A stretch of 42,666 nucleotides of DNA from UBA1275 sp038124025 (GCA_038124025.1 JAYPBC010000017.1:1-42666); one strand, 5' to 3'. Positions 33,479-41,577 are shown, numbered from the stretch's first letter. The notes: generated from the sequence alone by a model not told the origin. Numbers and translations: made by a program.

Positions 33479-35160
33479 TCTCGAAGCGAAAAATCGAACT
33501 TAAGCCCTAGTTCTATCATTCCCACCGGCCTAGTTTGATCATTCCCCTCCACATTCCCGAGGTTACGCATCACATTCAGGCCAAAATCGCCCCGAATCCA
33601 CCAACCTTTTTTCCATCCCCTTTCGGCTGTTGAGTAATACACCCATTCCACCCCAGCTCTAAAACTTTCTTGAACCAAACCGCTAAGCACAAAATCGGGC
33701 GTGGGTTCTAATTCATCTGGATCCTTGTCTTTTTGGGATAATGGAGAGCCAATAAACTCCTTGTCAATTATCTGTTCACCTTGTAATAATGCGCCTAGAT
33801 ACGGGCTTACGCGAAGACCCTGCAATGCTCCACCCGGAAATAAATGAGTGCGAAACTCTCCAAACACATAGTCGTTGAACTGGGTGGCTATTCCGCGTCC
33901 TAGATACAAATAGCGTCCTTGGGCTTGATCGGTGTTGTAGGATTGGGAGCTCACCATTTCCGCACTTAGTTCCAAGGAAAGAGGGCGTTGAGCTAGAGCG
34001 TAAGTGGCGTTAAAGAAAACATTAAAATTGCTCCGCTCATCGATACCCCGACGTTCGCGGAAGAAAATAATGTCATCAATAATCACTTCAGTATGTACAG
34101 TTAGTATGTTTTGCGAAGGTGATTGGGATTTTTCACCAGAATTGGCACCGCCGCCACCAGCACCGTCAACCCGAGCGCCTCCAAATTGTCCCCAAAAAGC
34201 AATCCCTGTCAAATAGTTGATAAAATCATTCTGCGGTGCATTGTCTGCCTGAAAAAATCCGATGTATCCTGGTAGCATGTATTTAGGCTGAGGCACCGCA
34301 TCCCAACCGGAAAAAATGATACTTTCGCGATAGGAAAACATTAGGTGCTCACGCGGGCGCCAGTCGAGACGCTTGGCAAACAAATAACGCTTGACCGACA
34401 AGGGATCTTCCCTGGTATCTCCATTAAACACATCATCGCTTTTCAAATTGTCCAAGTACCCCATTACCGAGGAAAGCTGAAGATGCTTAGTTCCCACATT
34501 GATCTTCAGCTGATCGTAGGCCACCGAGTGATCGGATAACAAGCCCGAAGACTGCCCATAAACTCCCCAATGATTTAGCACCCGTCCTCCGTAGACCTCC
34601 AAAAATTCATTCGAATAGCCCAGATAAGTCTCTTCATTTCGCACCCAGAACCGGTTCACTGCGTCTAAGCCATCAATATTTCGATCTTCATAGTACTCAA
34701 AACGAGCATGCGCCTGCACTGCCCAGCCTTGGTAACGAATCCCGGGAGCCAACTCAATCATCGGCCATAGATACGGAATATCGTCACTTGGGCGGTACAT
34801 GTGATCCCGCTCCGAATTATTTGCTTGCAAATAGCTTGCCCCCCGAAGATCCAAAACTGCTCTTTCTGTCGCATCCAGGCCTATTCGGTCCTTCAAATAG
34901 CGAATCCACTGCGCCTGAACACCGGAAAATTGATGCTGCTCTAAGCCTTCCAAAGCCGCCCGCAACTCATCATAGCGGTACGGCATGTCGGTCGGGTGAA
35001 GCTCCAGTAAATACCCCCGATCCTGCAGCTGCTTAATGTATTCGTAGCTTTGACGGTCATACATCGACAGTATCCGCGAATCCTGTTGAGCCTGCGCCAT
35101 ACCAGATGCCACCACAGCCATCACAATCCACACTAATAATCTTGAAACTCGACCCATCAT
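33475..35160 (-). CDS. Outer-membrane beta-barrel protein, Wzi-like (capsule assembly family)
   Basis: The 561-residue protein has a signal peptide (LLVWIVMAVVASGMAQA, cut before QQDSR). An early region follows (SYEYIKQLQDRGYLLELHPTDMPYRYDELRAAL) typical of bacteroidete Wzi-type barrels, in which a short helical part precedes the barrel. The rest shows alternating aromatic strands (LEVYGGRVLNHWGVYG, LMFSYRESIIFSGW, SLELSAEMVSSQSY). The chain ends IELGLKFDFSLRD. In E. coli, Wzi is a surface lectin that anchors capsule. The family call is by overall pattern and is moderate. The plasmid-like spacing is absent: it ends tail to tail with the cytidylyltransferase, so it is a separate transcription unit. 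Confidence 0.7.
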   Translation of the reverse strand: MMGRVSRLLVWIVMAVVASGMAQAQQDSRILSMYDRQSYEYIKQLQDRGYLLELHPTDMPYRYDELRAALEGLEQHQFSGVQAQWIRYLKDRIGLDATERAVLDLRGASYLQANNSERDHMYRPSDDIPYLWPMIELAPGIRYQGWAVQAHARFEYYEDRNIDGLDAVNRFWVRNEETYLGYSNEFLEVYGGRVLNHWGVYGQSSGLLSDHSVAYDQLKINVGTKHLQLSSVMGYLDNLKSDDVFNGDTREDPLSVKRYLFAKRLDWRPREHLMFSYRESIIFSGWDAVPQPKYMLPGYIGFFQADNAPQNDFINYLTGIAFWGQFGGARVDGAGGGGANSGEKSQSPSQNILTVHTEVIIDDIIFFRERRGIDERSNFNVFFNATYALAQRPLSLELSAEMVSSQSYNTDQAQGRYLYLGRGIATQFNDYVFGEFRTHLFPGGALQGLRVSPYLGALLQGEQIIDKEFIGSPLSQKDKDPDELEPTPDFVLSGLVQESFRAGVEWVYYSTAERGWKKGWWIRGDFGLNVMRNLGNVEGNDQTRPVGMIELGLKFDFSLRD

Positions 35161-35544
35161 TCACCGCAATTTTTGAAGCATTAGTACATATTGTGATTAA
35201 TATACTAGCTGCGAGACAGATATGCATCCGCCAAAATAAGTGGCATCCATATTCACTATTAAAGCCGATTCTGTGTTCAATGTACCACCCAGGTTCATCT
35301 ATTTGTAGCTGGCTCAATGAGTTGTACCTTTTCCAGAATATCATAGCCAACCGATAGCGCACGATCTGCTAAAAATAACCGATTAGAGGAACGAAAAGCC
35401 GTTTTATTCAAGTTATGACTTGTAACTATTCATTAAGAAAGACCTACTTAGGCAGGTTTCTTTCCACTCAAAGATTGCAAAAGACTTATATCCAAAAAAA
35501 GGTGTGGTCAAGAGAGAACAAAACGTAAAACGAACATCAAGAAT
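35161..35544. other. Intergenic region between divergent Wzi-like and Rieske genes
   Basis: This 384-bp stretch holds two divergent starts and no gene I can support. Both strands have open frames of 80-100 codons overlapping the start of the Wzi-like gene, but their translations look random and Cys/Ile-rich. Two small dyads lie on the Rieske side: CAAGT-TATG-ACTTG at 35409-35422, and a bulged hairpin AAGAAAGACCT/AGGTTTCTT at 35435-35461. They could be operator or untranslated-leader elements for the Rieske gene. Confidence 0.45.
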
Positions 35545-36180
35545 ATGACGAACGAGGATAAAAAAACGCAAGAACCGGATTTTTCTCATTTTATGGAAGC
35601 TTCAAGCTCCCAAGAAAACCAAGCTAAGGCCAGCGTGACCCAATCCAATGACCTGCTAAGTGGGAAAACTAGTTCACGCGCTGACTTTCTTCGGACGGCA
35701 ACACCGCTGGCCTTGATAGCAGCTTTGGGTTTACCCATGAGCTCCTGCGGGGTAACGGACTCAGGCGATGGCTCAAACCTTGATGCCAATGATGATAGTG
35801 ATGATACCAACAGTGACGATTCAAACAACAATGGTAATAGCGGCACCTCTGCTTTCAGCGTAGATGGAAATACCATCACCATTGACACGACCATAACCGG
35901 CGGCCAAGCGCTGGCCTCTGCTGGAGGATGGCTAATTTCGAATGCGTATGGATTCTTGGCTGTTAATATTGACGGAAACCGTGTTCGTGCTTTTTCCGAT
36001 GTCTGTACCCATGCATCCTGCCGAAATGCATGGCAATATTCAAATTCCACATTCATTTGTACCTGTCACAACTCTGTGTTCAACACCTCAGGGGAAGTTG
36101 TGAGTGGACCTGCTGATAGCTCGCTACCTGAATACTCGGCCAACAAAAACGGCGATATTATCAAAATTACCAAAGGCTAG
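35545..36180 (+). CDS. Exported Rieske 2Fe-2S lipoprotein
   Basis: The C-terminal domain carries the Rieske cluster motif C154-x-H156 and C172-x-x-H175. The extra cysteines C159 (CTHASC) and C174 (CTCH) could form the disulfide seen in cytochrome bc-type, high-potential Rieske proteins. The N-terminus is long and hydrophilic, then SRADFLRTATPLALIAALG leads to a lipobox-like PMSSC (C about 67). This resembles a Tat lipoprotein signal in which the second arginine is replaced by alanine. An Asp/Asn/Ser-rich linker of about 30 residues separates lipid anchor and domain. No cytochrome b or c gene is adjacent, so its electron partner is unknown. Its ATG has AT-rich upstream sequence. Confidence 0.9.
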   Translation: MTNEDKKTQEPDFSHFMEASSSQENQAKASVTQSNDLLSGKTSSRADFLRTATPLALIAALGLPMSSCGVTDSGDGSNLDANDDSDDTNSDDSNNNGNSGTSAFSVDGNTITIDTTITGGQALASAGGWLISNAYGFLAVNIDGNRVRAFSDVCTHASCRNAWQYSNSTFICTCHNSVFNTSGEVVSGPADSSLPEYSANKNGDIIKITKG

Positions 36181-36278
36181 GACACCTCTTGATTTCCGCT
36201 CTAGCCATAGCTGCCTAAGCGGATTCAATGCATACTAGATTCATCCTAGTTCATTGTTTCCGAGATAGCTCAATTCGA

Positions 36279-36307
36279 ACTGGGTTCGAAACTGGTCATT
36301 ACCCAGT
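36279..36307. terminator. Candidate hairpin between convergent Rieske and pxpBC genes
   Basis: ACTGGGT at 36279-36285 and ACCCAGT at 36301-36307 form a 7-bp stem with a 15-nt loop, in the 280-bp gap between two convergent genes. The position fits a terminator serving one or both. The following sequence is pyrimidine-rich but has no clear T-tract, so confidence is low. A second small dyad, CATCATCTGATG, lies at 36368-36379. Confidence 0.3.
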
Positions 36308-36460
36308 CCCTATCATTATCTTTATGTATCACCTGATATGAAGCTTTTAGGTATTTGAACGCAAGCACATCATCTGATGAGATTACTCTTGTGCTAATAG
36401 TTTATTTATATACTCAGCCACTTCTATGACGGAATTGTCAAAACGTACACGAAACTAAGG

Positions 36461-38293
36461 CTATCTCCATCCTAATCGCACTCGATCCCCCGGGCGTAAT
36501 TGTGCTAAACGCCATTGTTGATTTCTCGATATATAGGCGATACGTGGATAACCACCAATCGTTTGCCCGTCTGGCCCTAACACAATTGGTTGTCCACTTG
36601 GGGGACACTGAATTATCCCTGGCTGCACTACAGAAGACCACATTGATGGCAACTCGGCCAAAAATGATAGCCAGTCACGCTCTCGAGCCCCATCAACCAC
36701 TCGTCTGTTCAGCCTAATTCCCATCCGATTGCTATCCGAACCCACCTCGTACTCACTCTCCATAACATATTCCAGAAATTCTTCTGGAATCCAATCCCAT
36801 TCCGGCCCTTTTTGACATCGAAATCGTGGAATACCAGCAAATCTATCTGCTCGCTCCTCTGTCTCCTGCCTCATCACGACATTCTGCCTCATGTCATGAT
36901 CATGAATCATCTCCAGTTCATCCTCGACTTGAGTACCCTCATTCATTTCAAAAGCTTGATCGGATTTGACATTCTGCAGTGCATCCTCACTTTGGCTTAA
37001 CCCCTTCCAGCGTAGGATGTCTCCCGTTTTAAGCGCTCCTTGGCCAGGTAAGCTAGAAACAGAGCCCCAGTACTTTTGCCCAATAAAGTCAACCGCGCGA
37101 ACCGCCATATATCCTCGACAACCTTCATGACTCATACCCCATCGTAAAACATCCCCCGCCTGTAGCCTAATTAAGGTGTGCAATGGTAGTTTCCATGACC
37201 TCGATTGAGTAGGTGATGCGTCTCTCCTCGTTTCCTCAAGTGTACCCCTAGTAGATACCGGCCGTTCACAGCGCACCTGAAAATCAGCTCCTGTCAACAC
37301 AATCACCGCCTCATTGTGGCACCGAAGAACAGGGCCTTTTAACGTAGTTTCGATTACTACTCCGCTTTGCTGGCCTGCGACCGCTTGTAATGCTGCCTGA
37401 TAGGCATCCGAATCAGCCGCACCTGAACGGGGCAATCCGTATGCTAGGCCTGTTGAACGTCCAGAATCCTGAAGACTTGTCCACAGTCCTGGCTCAAGCA
37501 CTTCAAATGAAATAAACGCTTTGGTTGTATCGCCGACAAACTCATCCGCACCAAATACTTTTTTCTCATTGGAAACTGGCATGGATTTTTCACCCAAAGC
37601 TTGCTGAATACTCAACTTAGTGTCCACCATCATATCTCCCTCGGCCGATGCTTTTTTCAGAGCGTCAAACTCCTCTTCATCCACTGCTCGGAACCGAATG
37701 CGGTCGCCCACTTGCACCGGTGACGGATTCTCACCGCTTATTCCAGCCTTTGGATTCAGCATCTCCAGCGGAGTTTCCCCCAAGCTATTCCATCCACCTG
37801 GACTTGATAGCGCATACCACCCAGTTTGATTACCACCAATCCCTACCGTACCTGCTGGCGTATTTGTGCGAGGCACATCCAAACGGGGTAATGTCAATGA
37901 AGGTTCTAATCCATCTAAAAAAGTAAAGCCTGGCAAAAAACCTATGGCGGCAACCCAGTAGTCTCCACTACTATGACGCTGGATAAACTCATCCTTGCTA
38001 AGCCCGCTCAACGCCTGAATTCTCGTCCAATCCAGTCCTTTTTCGTAGCAAACAGGTAGTTCGAATACCTGAGGCTGATTCGTTCGTTGTTTATCCACCA
38101 TGGATAAGGCCTCTGTCAACCCGCTTTTGAGCTCTGCCCATAGATCATCGATGGATGTTAGGTGTGGATCAAAACGAATCCCCATAGATACATAAGCGGG
38201 TGCCCATTCTAAGGTATTGGCCCAGTCCGGAACATGCTCGAGCGTAATCTGCATAAGGGATAAAAAACAGCCTAAGCAGCGACGCCTAAACAC
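36461..38293 (-). CDS. pxpBC: 5-Oxoprolinase PxpB-PxpC fusion (KipI-KipA type), possibly truncated at the N-terminus
   Basis: PxpB and PxpC, with PxpA, form the ATP-dependent prokaryotic 5-oxoprolinase that opens pyroglutamate to glutamate. Residues about 25-210 are the PxpB part (VPAYVSMGIRF-like APAYVSMGIRFDP, then YWVAAIGFLPGFTFLDGL, PAGTVGIGGNQTGWY and SPGGWNSLGETPLEM). A linker runs to about 265. The PxpC part starts at FEVLEPGLWTSLQDSGRSTGLAYG and ends with GIIQCPPSGQPIVLGPDGQTIGGYP. The annotated start is a GTG at 38293, with an ATG 13 codons later. PxpB normally has about 35 more residues before this point; they can be read in frame upstream, beyond a TAG at 38303-38305. A hydrophilic acidic insertion lies in the PxpC half. 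Confidence 0.9.
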   Translation of the reverse strand: MFRRRCLGCFLSLMQITLEHVPDWANTLEWAPAYVSMGIRFDPHLTSIDDLWAELKSGLTEALSMVDKQRTNQPQVFELPVCYEKGLDWTRIQALSGLSKDEFIQRHSSGDYWVAAIGFLPGFTFLDGLEPSLTLPRLDVPRTNTPAGTVGIGGNQTGWYALSSPGGWNSLGETPLEMLNPKAGISGENPSPVQVGDRIRFRAVDEEEFDALKKASAEGDMMVDTKLSIQQALGEKSMPVSNEKKVFGADEFVGDTTKAFISFEVLEPGLWTSLQDSGRSTGLAYGLPRSGAADSDAYQAALQAVAGQQSGVVIETTLKGPVLRCHNEAVIVLTGADFQVRCERPVSTRGTLEETRRDASPTQSRSWKLPLHTLIRLQAGDVLRWGMSHEGCRGYMAVRAVDFIGQKYWGSVSSLPGQGALKTGDILRWKGLSQSEDALQNVKSDQAFEMNEGTQVEDELEMIHDHDMRQNVVMRQETEERADRFAGIPRFRCQKGPEWDWIPEEFLEYVMESEYEVGSDSNRMGIRLNRRVVDGARERDWLSFLAELPSMWSSVVQPGIIQCPPSGQPIVLGPDGQTIGGYPRIAYISRNQQWRLAQLRPGDRVRLGWR

Positions 38294-38302
38294 TCCATCT
38301 AT

Positions 38303-38428
38303 CTAGCCCAAACTAGCCGGCACTGGTACTACTGCAAGTAAAAGTACATCTTCGGTTAATGCCCATGCGCGAAAACCATTCAGCCCCCAGTCCGTCGAAT
38401 TTGAAAGCTGACAGTTTTCTATGAGCAA
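38303..38428 (-). pseudogene. pxpB: Upstream in-frame extension of pxpB ending at an amber codon
   Basis: From a TTG at 38428-38426, which overlaps the last codons of pxpA, 41 codons run in the same frame as pxpBC to a TAG at 38305-38303. The frame then continues with IDGVFRRRCL into the annotated protein. The upstream translation includes WALTEDVLLLAVVPVPASLG, placed where PxpB proteins have their first beta strands (a G-D-x-A-L-L-V-like segment, then a Phe-Gly-x-x-Ile-Asp turn). This suggests either a nonsense mutation, a base error, or readthrough, with translation restarting at GTG 38293 or the following ATG. Confidence 0.45.
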
Positions 38429-39405
38429 GGACGGACCTCAACGTTTAATTCCTTCAAACCTCGCGAGATTAATTGCGCCATTTCAACAGCCCCAGGAGTA
38501 TCACTATGCAAACAAATACTTTCAATCTTTAACGCACGGGAAACTCCATCGACGCATCGAACCTGCCCTCTTACCACCATCTCTTGCACTTGCATCATCA
38601 CAAATGATGGATTGGTGTGCACGGCACCATCTCTAGATCGAGGTACTAGCGTTAAGTTGGGGGTGTAAGCACGGTCCGCAAAGGCTTCAGCGCAAAATCT
38701 ATTGCCCGTTTTTACATCAAATGCCCAAAACGCATCTAATTCTTCAGCGACACCATCCTCTTCAGAACCAGTTAGAACCTCTGTACCTGCTCCCTCATCA
38801 ACACCTGCATCAGCGCTTGCTTCACCATCAGACTCACTACCAGACTCACCATCCGATTCTGGATCCTCCAACGTGGCGTGCGATGCTTGACCTCGATTCA
38901 CGCTCATAATATCCATGCCCAATCCCTTGGACATTTCAGATCCCGAAAGGCCGTACACCAACATGTCGGAATCCCAACTCCTCAGCAGTACCCAAAGCTT
39001 TTCGGCCCAGTGTTCATACCTACTGGCCATATTGTACAAGGCCCCATGCGGTTTAACATGATTCAGTTCGACACCAACCTCACGAGCCAAACTTCGCCCA
39101 AAATCTAATTGATTGTACAGCGATTCGGCAATCTCATCGGACCACGGTAGCTCTTTTCGACCGAAGTTTTCACGGTCTGGGAAAGAGGGATGCAAACCAA
39201 TGGCCAAGCCTAAGGAGGCTGCATGTTCCATGGTGGTGCGTATGGAATGAGCATCCCCACGATGCCCTCCACATGCGATATTTACCGAAGAAATCAACGG
39301 CATGATTTCCCGATCTCGGAGTTGTTGTTCTGGACGTGGGTCACGAGCATCCCACTCACCCAAATCACAATTAATATCAATATGTTTTTTTTTCTCTGTT
39401 GACAT
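38419..39405 (-). CDS. pxpA: 5-Oxoprolinase subunit A (LamB/YcsF family) with an acidic insertion
   Basis: PxpA motifs are complete: DINCDLGEW near the N-terminus, NIACGGHRGD at about 42-51, GLHPSFPDRENFGRK at 70-84, NHVKPHGALYN at 115-125, and AEAFADRAYTPN and LHSDTPGAVEMAQLI in the C-terminal half. The normal length is about 250 residues. This protein has 328, because roughly residues 165-230 are replaced by a Glu/Asp/Ser/Gly/Ala low-complexity stretch (EDPESDGESGSESDGEASAD and onward). The insertion sits in a surface loop before the catalytic FADRAY strand. The gene precedes pxpBC on the same strand and its stop overlaps the putative ancestral TTG start of pxpB. Confidence 0.92.
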   Translation of the reverse strand: MSTEKKKHIDINCDLGEWDARDPRPEQQLRDREIMPLISSVNIACGGHRGDAHSIRTTMEHAASLGLAIGLHPSFPDRENFGRKELPWSDEIAESLYNQLDFGRSLAREVGVELNHVKPHGALYNMASRYEHWAEKLWVLLRSWDSDMLVYGLSGSEMSKGLGMDIMSVNRGQASHATLEDPESDGESGSESDGEASADAGVDEGAGTEVLTGSEEDGVAEELDAFWAFDVKTGNRFCAEAFADRAYTPNLTLVPRSRDGAVHTNPSFVMMQVQEMVVRGQVRCVDGVSRALKIESICLHSDTPGAVEMAQLISRGLKELNVEVRPCS

Positions 39406-39614
39406 GTTATTCCCTGTTTTGGCTAAAATTGTAATTTCACAGATGATTACCCGACTATCCGTTACATTTTGCAGTATGTACTGACCTATTTATTATACAC
39501 TAGCTTATCGGATGTACGCAATTCTACCTTTGTTATGTATAATTAACAATTTAGCGATAAACAAGCCAATTATTTTTTAGATTATTTTAAGAATGCAGAA
39601 AAGCATCTATGATG

Positions 39615-40868
39615 TCACCCTCCAAACACACTCCATAGGCTTCTGGCAGCGATGATCACCGTTACAAAAACAACCGCTCCGCCAAACAGGCGAACCCATC
39701 GAGAATTCGCATAATCCCCCATGATGTGCTCGGAACTCGTCAACCGCCAGAGCACCCCAGCAAGACAAGGAAGTACTATTCCATTGGCTACCTGGGCAAA
39801 TTGTATAACGCCAATAGGACTAAAACCAGACATAGCTGAAAGTACCCCTATGCCTAAAATACTCATCCAAACGGCTCTAAATCGCCGGTCTTGTAGCCCG
39901 CCTGACCAGCCCATAATACCCCTGACCGCATAAGCCGTGGCGAGTGGCGCCGTTATCGCCGACGAAATCCCAGCTGCAAATAGCCCTAAACCCAATATAT
40001 AAGGCGCCCAAGCGCCAAGCAAGGGTTCCAACGCCTGTGCCATATCCATGACCGATGTGACCCCACTGCCTTGAACATTCGTAGCACTGGTAATGACAAT
40101 GCTCATCGATATAATTCCCCCAAGTATAATCGCCGTAGCATTTTCTCGTCGTAAATCTGGCAGATCTTCCGGACCTGCGTATCGTTCCTGAACCACCGAT
40201 GCATGTAAAAATAGGTTGTACGGCACTACGGTGGTGCCCACTAAACCCACCACCAACAGCCATTCTCCAGCCGGAATACTCGGGTTAATGAGTCCGCGAA
40301 CAACCTCTGACCAGTCCGGACCACTCATCACCATGGTAGTCAAAAACACCAAACTCATAAGTCCAACCAGGCCTACCAGAACCCGCTCAATAATCTTAAA
40401 ATGCCCCCGATACAGCACAATAAACGCAAAAGTGCCCATAATTAGCGGAAGCGCCATGCTTAGCCAAGCATCAAAGCCTCCGGAATTTGCCGAAGCGGAG
40501 GAACCGGTCACCACTCCCTTATCAATCCAAGCCTGTATGCCCAGCACCGCCCCCGATACATTACCCCCCTCATAGGCCGCATTACCGACTACAATAGCCG
40601 AAAACACCAAAATAAGGGCCCCAACACGGGCCAGCCCTTGAGGCAAACGTTCACGCAAGGCTTCGCCCATTCCCAGGCGAGTGACCACACCCAATCGAGC
40701 CGACATTTCTTGCAATACGATGGTAGCAACCACTGAAAATACCAACGCCCACAACAGTGCCGATCCGGTTCTAACGCCCACAATGGTGCACATAGTTACC
40801 GTGCCAGGGCCAATAAATGCGGCTGTAACCATAGTACTTGGACCCAAATAACGTCGCCAAAATTGCAT
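39615..40868 (-). CDS. Nramp-superfamily transporter with non-canonical metal site (YcsG-like)
   Basis: The 417-residue protein has about 11 membrane helices in Nramp order. Canonical divalent-metal transporters have D-P-G-N in helix 1 and a methionine before P in helix 6. Here helix 1 reads FIGPGTVTM (G20 and T23 in place of Asp and Asn) and helix 6 reads TTVVPYNLFLH (V215 in place of Met, Y217 in place of the usual His). The family fold is recognisable from the QEMSARLGVVTRLGMGEAL loop. In Bacillus the ycsF-ycsG-kipI-kipA cluster pairs such a protein with 5-oxoprolinase. Manganese transport is therefore unlikely from these residues; import of an organic substrate or another ion is an inference. 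Confidence 0.88.
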   Translation of the reverse strand: MQFWRRYLGPSTMVTAAFIGPGTVTMCTIVGVRTGSALLWALVFSVVATIVLQEMSARLGVVTRLGMGEALRERLPQGLARVGALILVFSAIVVGNAAYEGGNVSGAVLGIQAWIDKGVVTGSSASANSGGFDAWLSMALPLIMGTFAFIVLYRGHFKIIERVLVGLVGLMSLVFLTTMVMSGPDWSEVVRGLINPSIPAGEWLLVVGLVGTTVVPYNLFLHASVVQERYAGPEDLPDLRRENATAIILGGIISMSIVITSATNVQGSGVTSVMDMAQALEPLLGAWAPYILGLGLFAAGISSAITAPLATAYAVRGIMGWSGGLQDRRFRAVWMSILGIGVLSAMSGFSPIGVIQFAQVANGIVLPCLAGVLWRLTSSEHIMGDYANSRWVRLFGGAVVFVTVIIAARSLWSVFGG

Positions 40869-40909
40869 GATCCCGAAAACTCTAACTCCTTAAAATTAAC
40901 ACTATAGAA

Positions 40910-40937
40910 TACTTTTATTTCTCCAACTATAAAAGTA
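40910..40937. promoter_or_regulatory. Perfect 9-bp inverted repeat upstream of the Nramp-like gene
   Basis: TACTTTTAT at 40910-40918 and ATAAAAGTA at 40929-40937 are perfect reverse complements separated by 10 bp, about 42-70 bp upstream of the transporter ATG. The 19-bp centre-to-centre spacing places both halves on the same DNA face, as for dimeric repressors. It could also fold as an RNA hairpin if transcription starts upstream of it. Confidence 0.55.
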
Positions 40938-41020
40938 AGTTTACCTCTGAAAAATTAACCGATGGTTTTGGGTTGGTACGTTACTGCTTTAGTCGGTCGG
41001 TAACGAGATGTACCACGAAA

Positions 41021-41054
41021 ACAACACCTTGTTGCGGACAACACCTTGTTGAGG
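41021..41054. repeat. Two 17-bp tandem repeats each containing a dyad, upstream of the SRPBCC gene
   Basis: ACAACACCTTGTTGCGG is followed directly by ACAACACCTTGTTGAGG, 16 of 17 bases identical. Each unit contains CAACA-CCT-TGTTG, a 5-bp inverted repeat with a three-base centre. A weaker third half-match (AACTTTGTT) follows within 10 bp. The array ends 61 bp before the ATG, where an operator or activator site could sit. Confidence 0.6.
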
Positions 41055-41115
41055 ATGAAACTTTGTTATCGTGCCCAAGCCACTCACTTCTCACTGGATA
41101 AACTCAGTTTAGTAG

Positions 41116-41577
41116 ATGGAAAATAGTATTTCGATCAGTACGAATATTCCTGCGGCGCCCGAAGCCGTTTGGCAGATACTTACGAATCCCGAGTTACTTT
41201 CAACCATTTTTGGCGGTCAAACCTGCAACTGCGAATGGACCGTGGGCGCAAAAGTTCGGTTTCTTGAAACACGGGGTGGCAAAGAAAAAGTGGTCGAAAA
41301 AGGCGAAGTCATACGAGTTTCTACGAACAAACTACTAGAGTACACTTCTTTTCCCTCTCAAATGGGGCTAAGTGACGACCTGGAAAACTATATTGTCGTA
41401 TGCTACGAGCTGCTAGACAACTACGATGGGACTACCCATTTAGCCATTACCCAGAAAGGGTATAAGTACGTGGATGGTGGATTAGACCGCTATATTGCGG
41501 CTCAAAAATTATGGAAAAAAGCCCTCTCTAAGCTCATTGAAGCCGCATCTTTCATAAAAATTGATGCAGAAGCTTAA
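41116..41577 (+). CDS. SRPBCC (START/AHSA1-like) domain protein
   Basis: The 153-residue protein begins ISISTNIPAAPEAVWQILTNPELLSTIFGG, the classical first strand and helix of SRPBCC ligand-binding proteins. It continues through the seven-strand sheet (VRFLETRGGKEKVVEKGEVIRV, KLLEYTSFPSQM, THLAITQKG) to a long C-terminal helix (YIAAQKLWKKALSKLIEAA). It resembles the AHSA1 subgroup. Ligand and function are unknown. It diverges from the Nramp-like gene and converges on the flavoprotein at the right edge. The ATG after TTTAGTAG is the only reasonable start. Confidence 0.85.
   Translation: MENSISISTNIPAAPEAVWQILTNPELLSTIFGGQTCNCEWTVGAKVRFLETRGGKEKVVEKGEVIRVSTNKLLEYTSFPSQMGLSDDLENYIVVCYELLDNYDGTTHLAITQKGYKYVDGGLDRYIAAQKLWKKALSKLIEAASFIKIDAEA

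Noticed and set aside
35057..35362. An open minus-strand frame of about 100 codons over the start of the Wzi-like gene, and another of 83 codons on the plus strand in the same place
   Set aside because: They overlap the signal-peptide region of a well-supported gene, have no recognisable motif, and their Cys/Ile-rich translations look like frame shadows.
36272..36295. GGGTTCGAAACTGG resembling a tRNA T-loop and possible attachment site
   Set aside because: The flanking bases do not form the required 5-bp T-stem and no acceptor, D or anticodon arms are found; no integrase-associated genes lie nearby.
38303..38305. Selenocysteine or pyrrolysine decoding of the pxpB stop
   Set aside because: The codon is TAG, not TGA, so selenocysteine is excluded; no pyl genes or other sign of pyrrolysine use is present in the window, and a nonsense mutation or base error is simpler.
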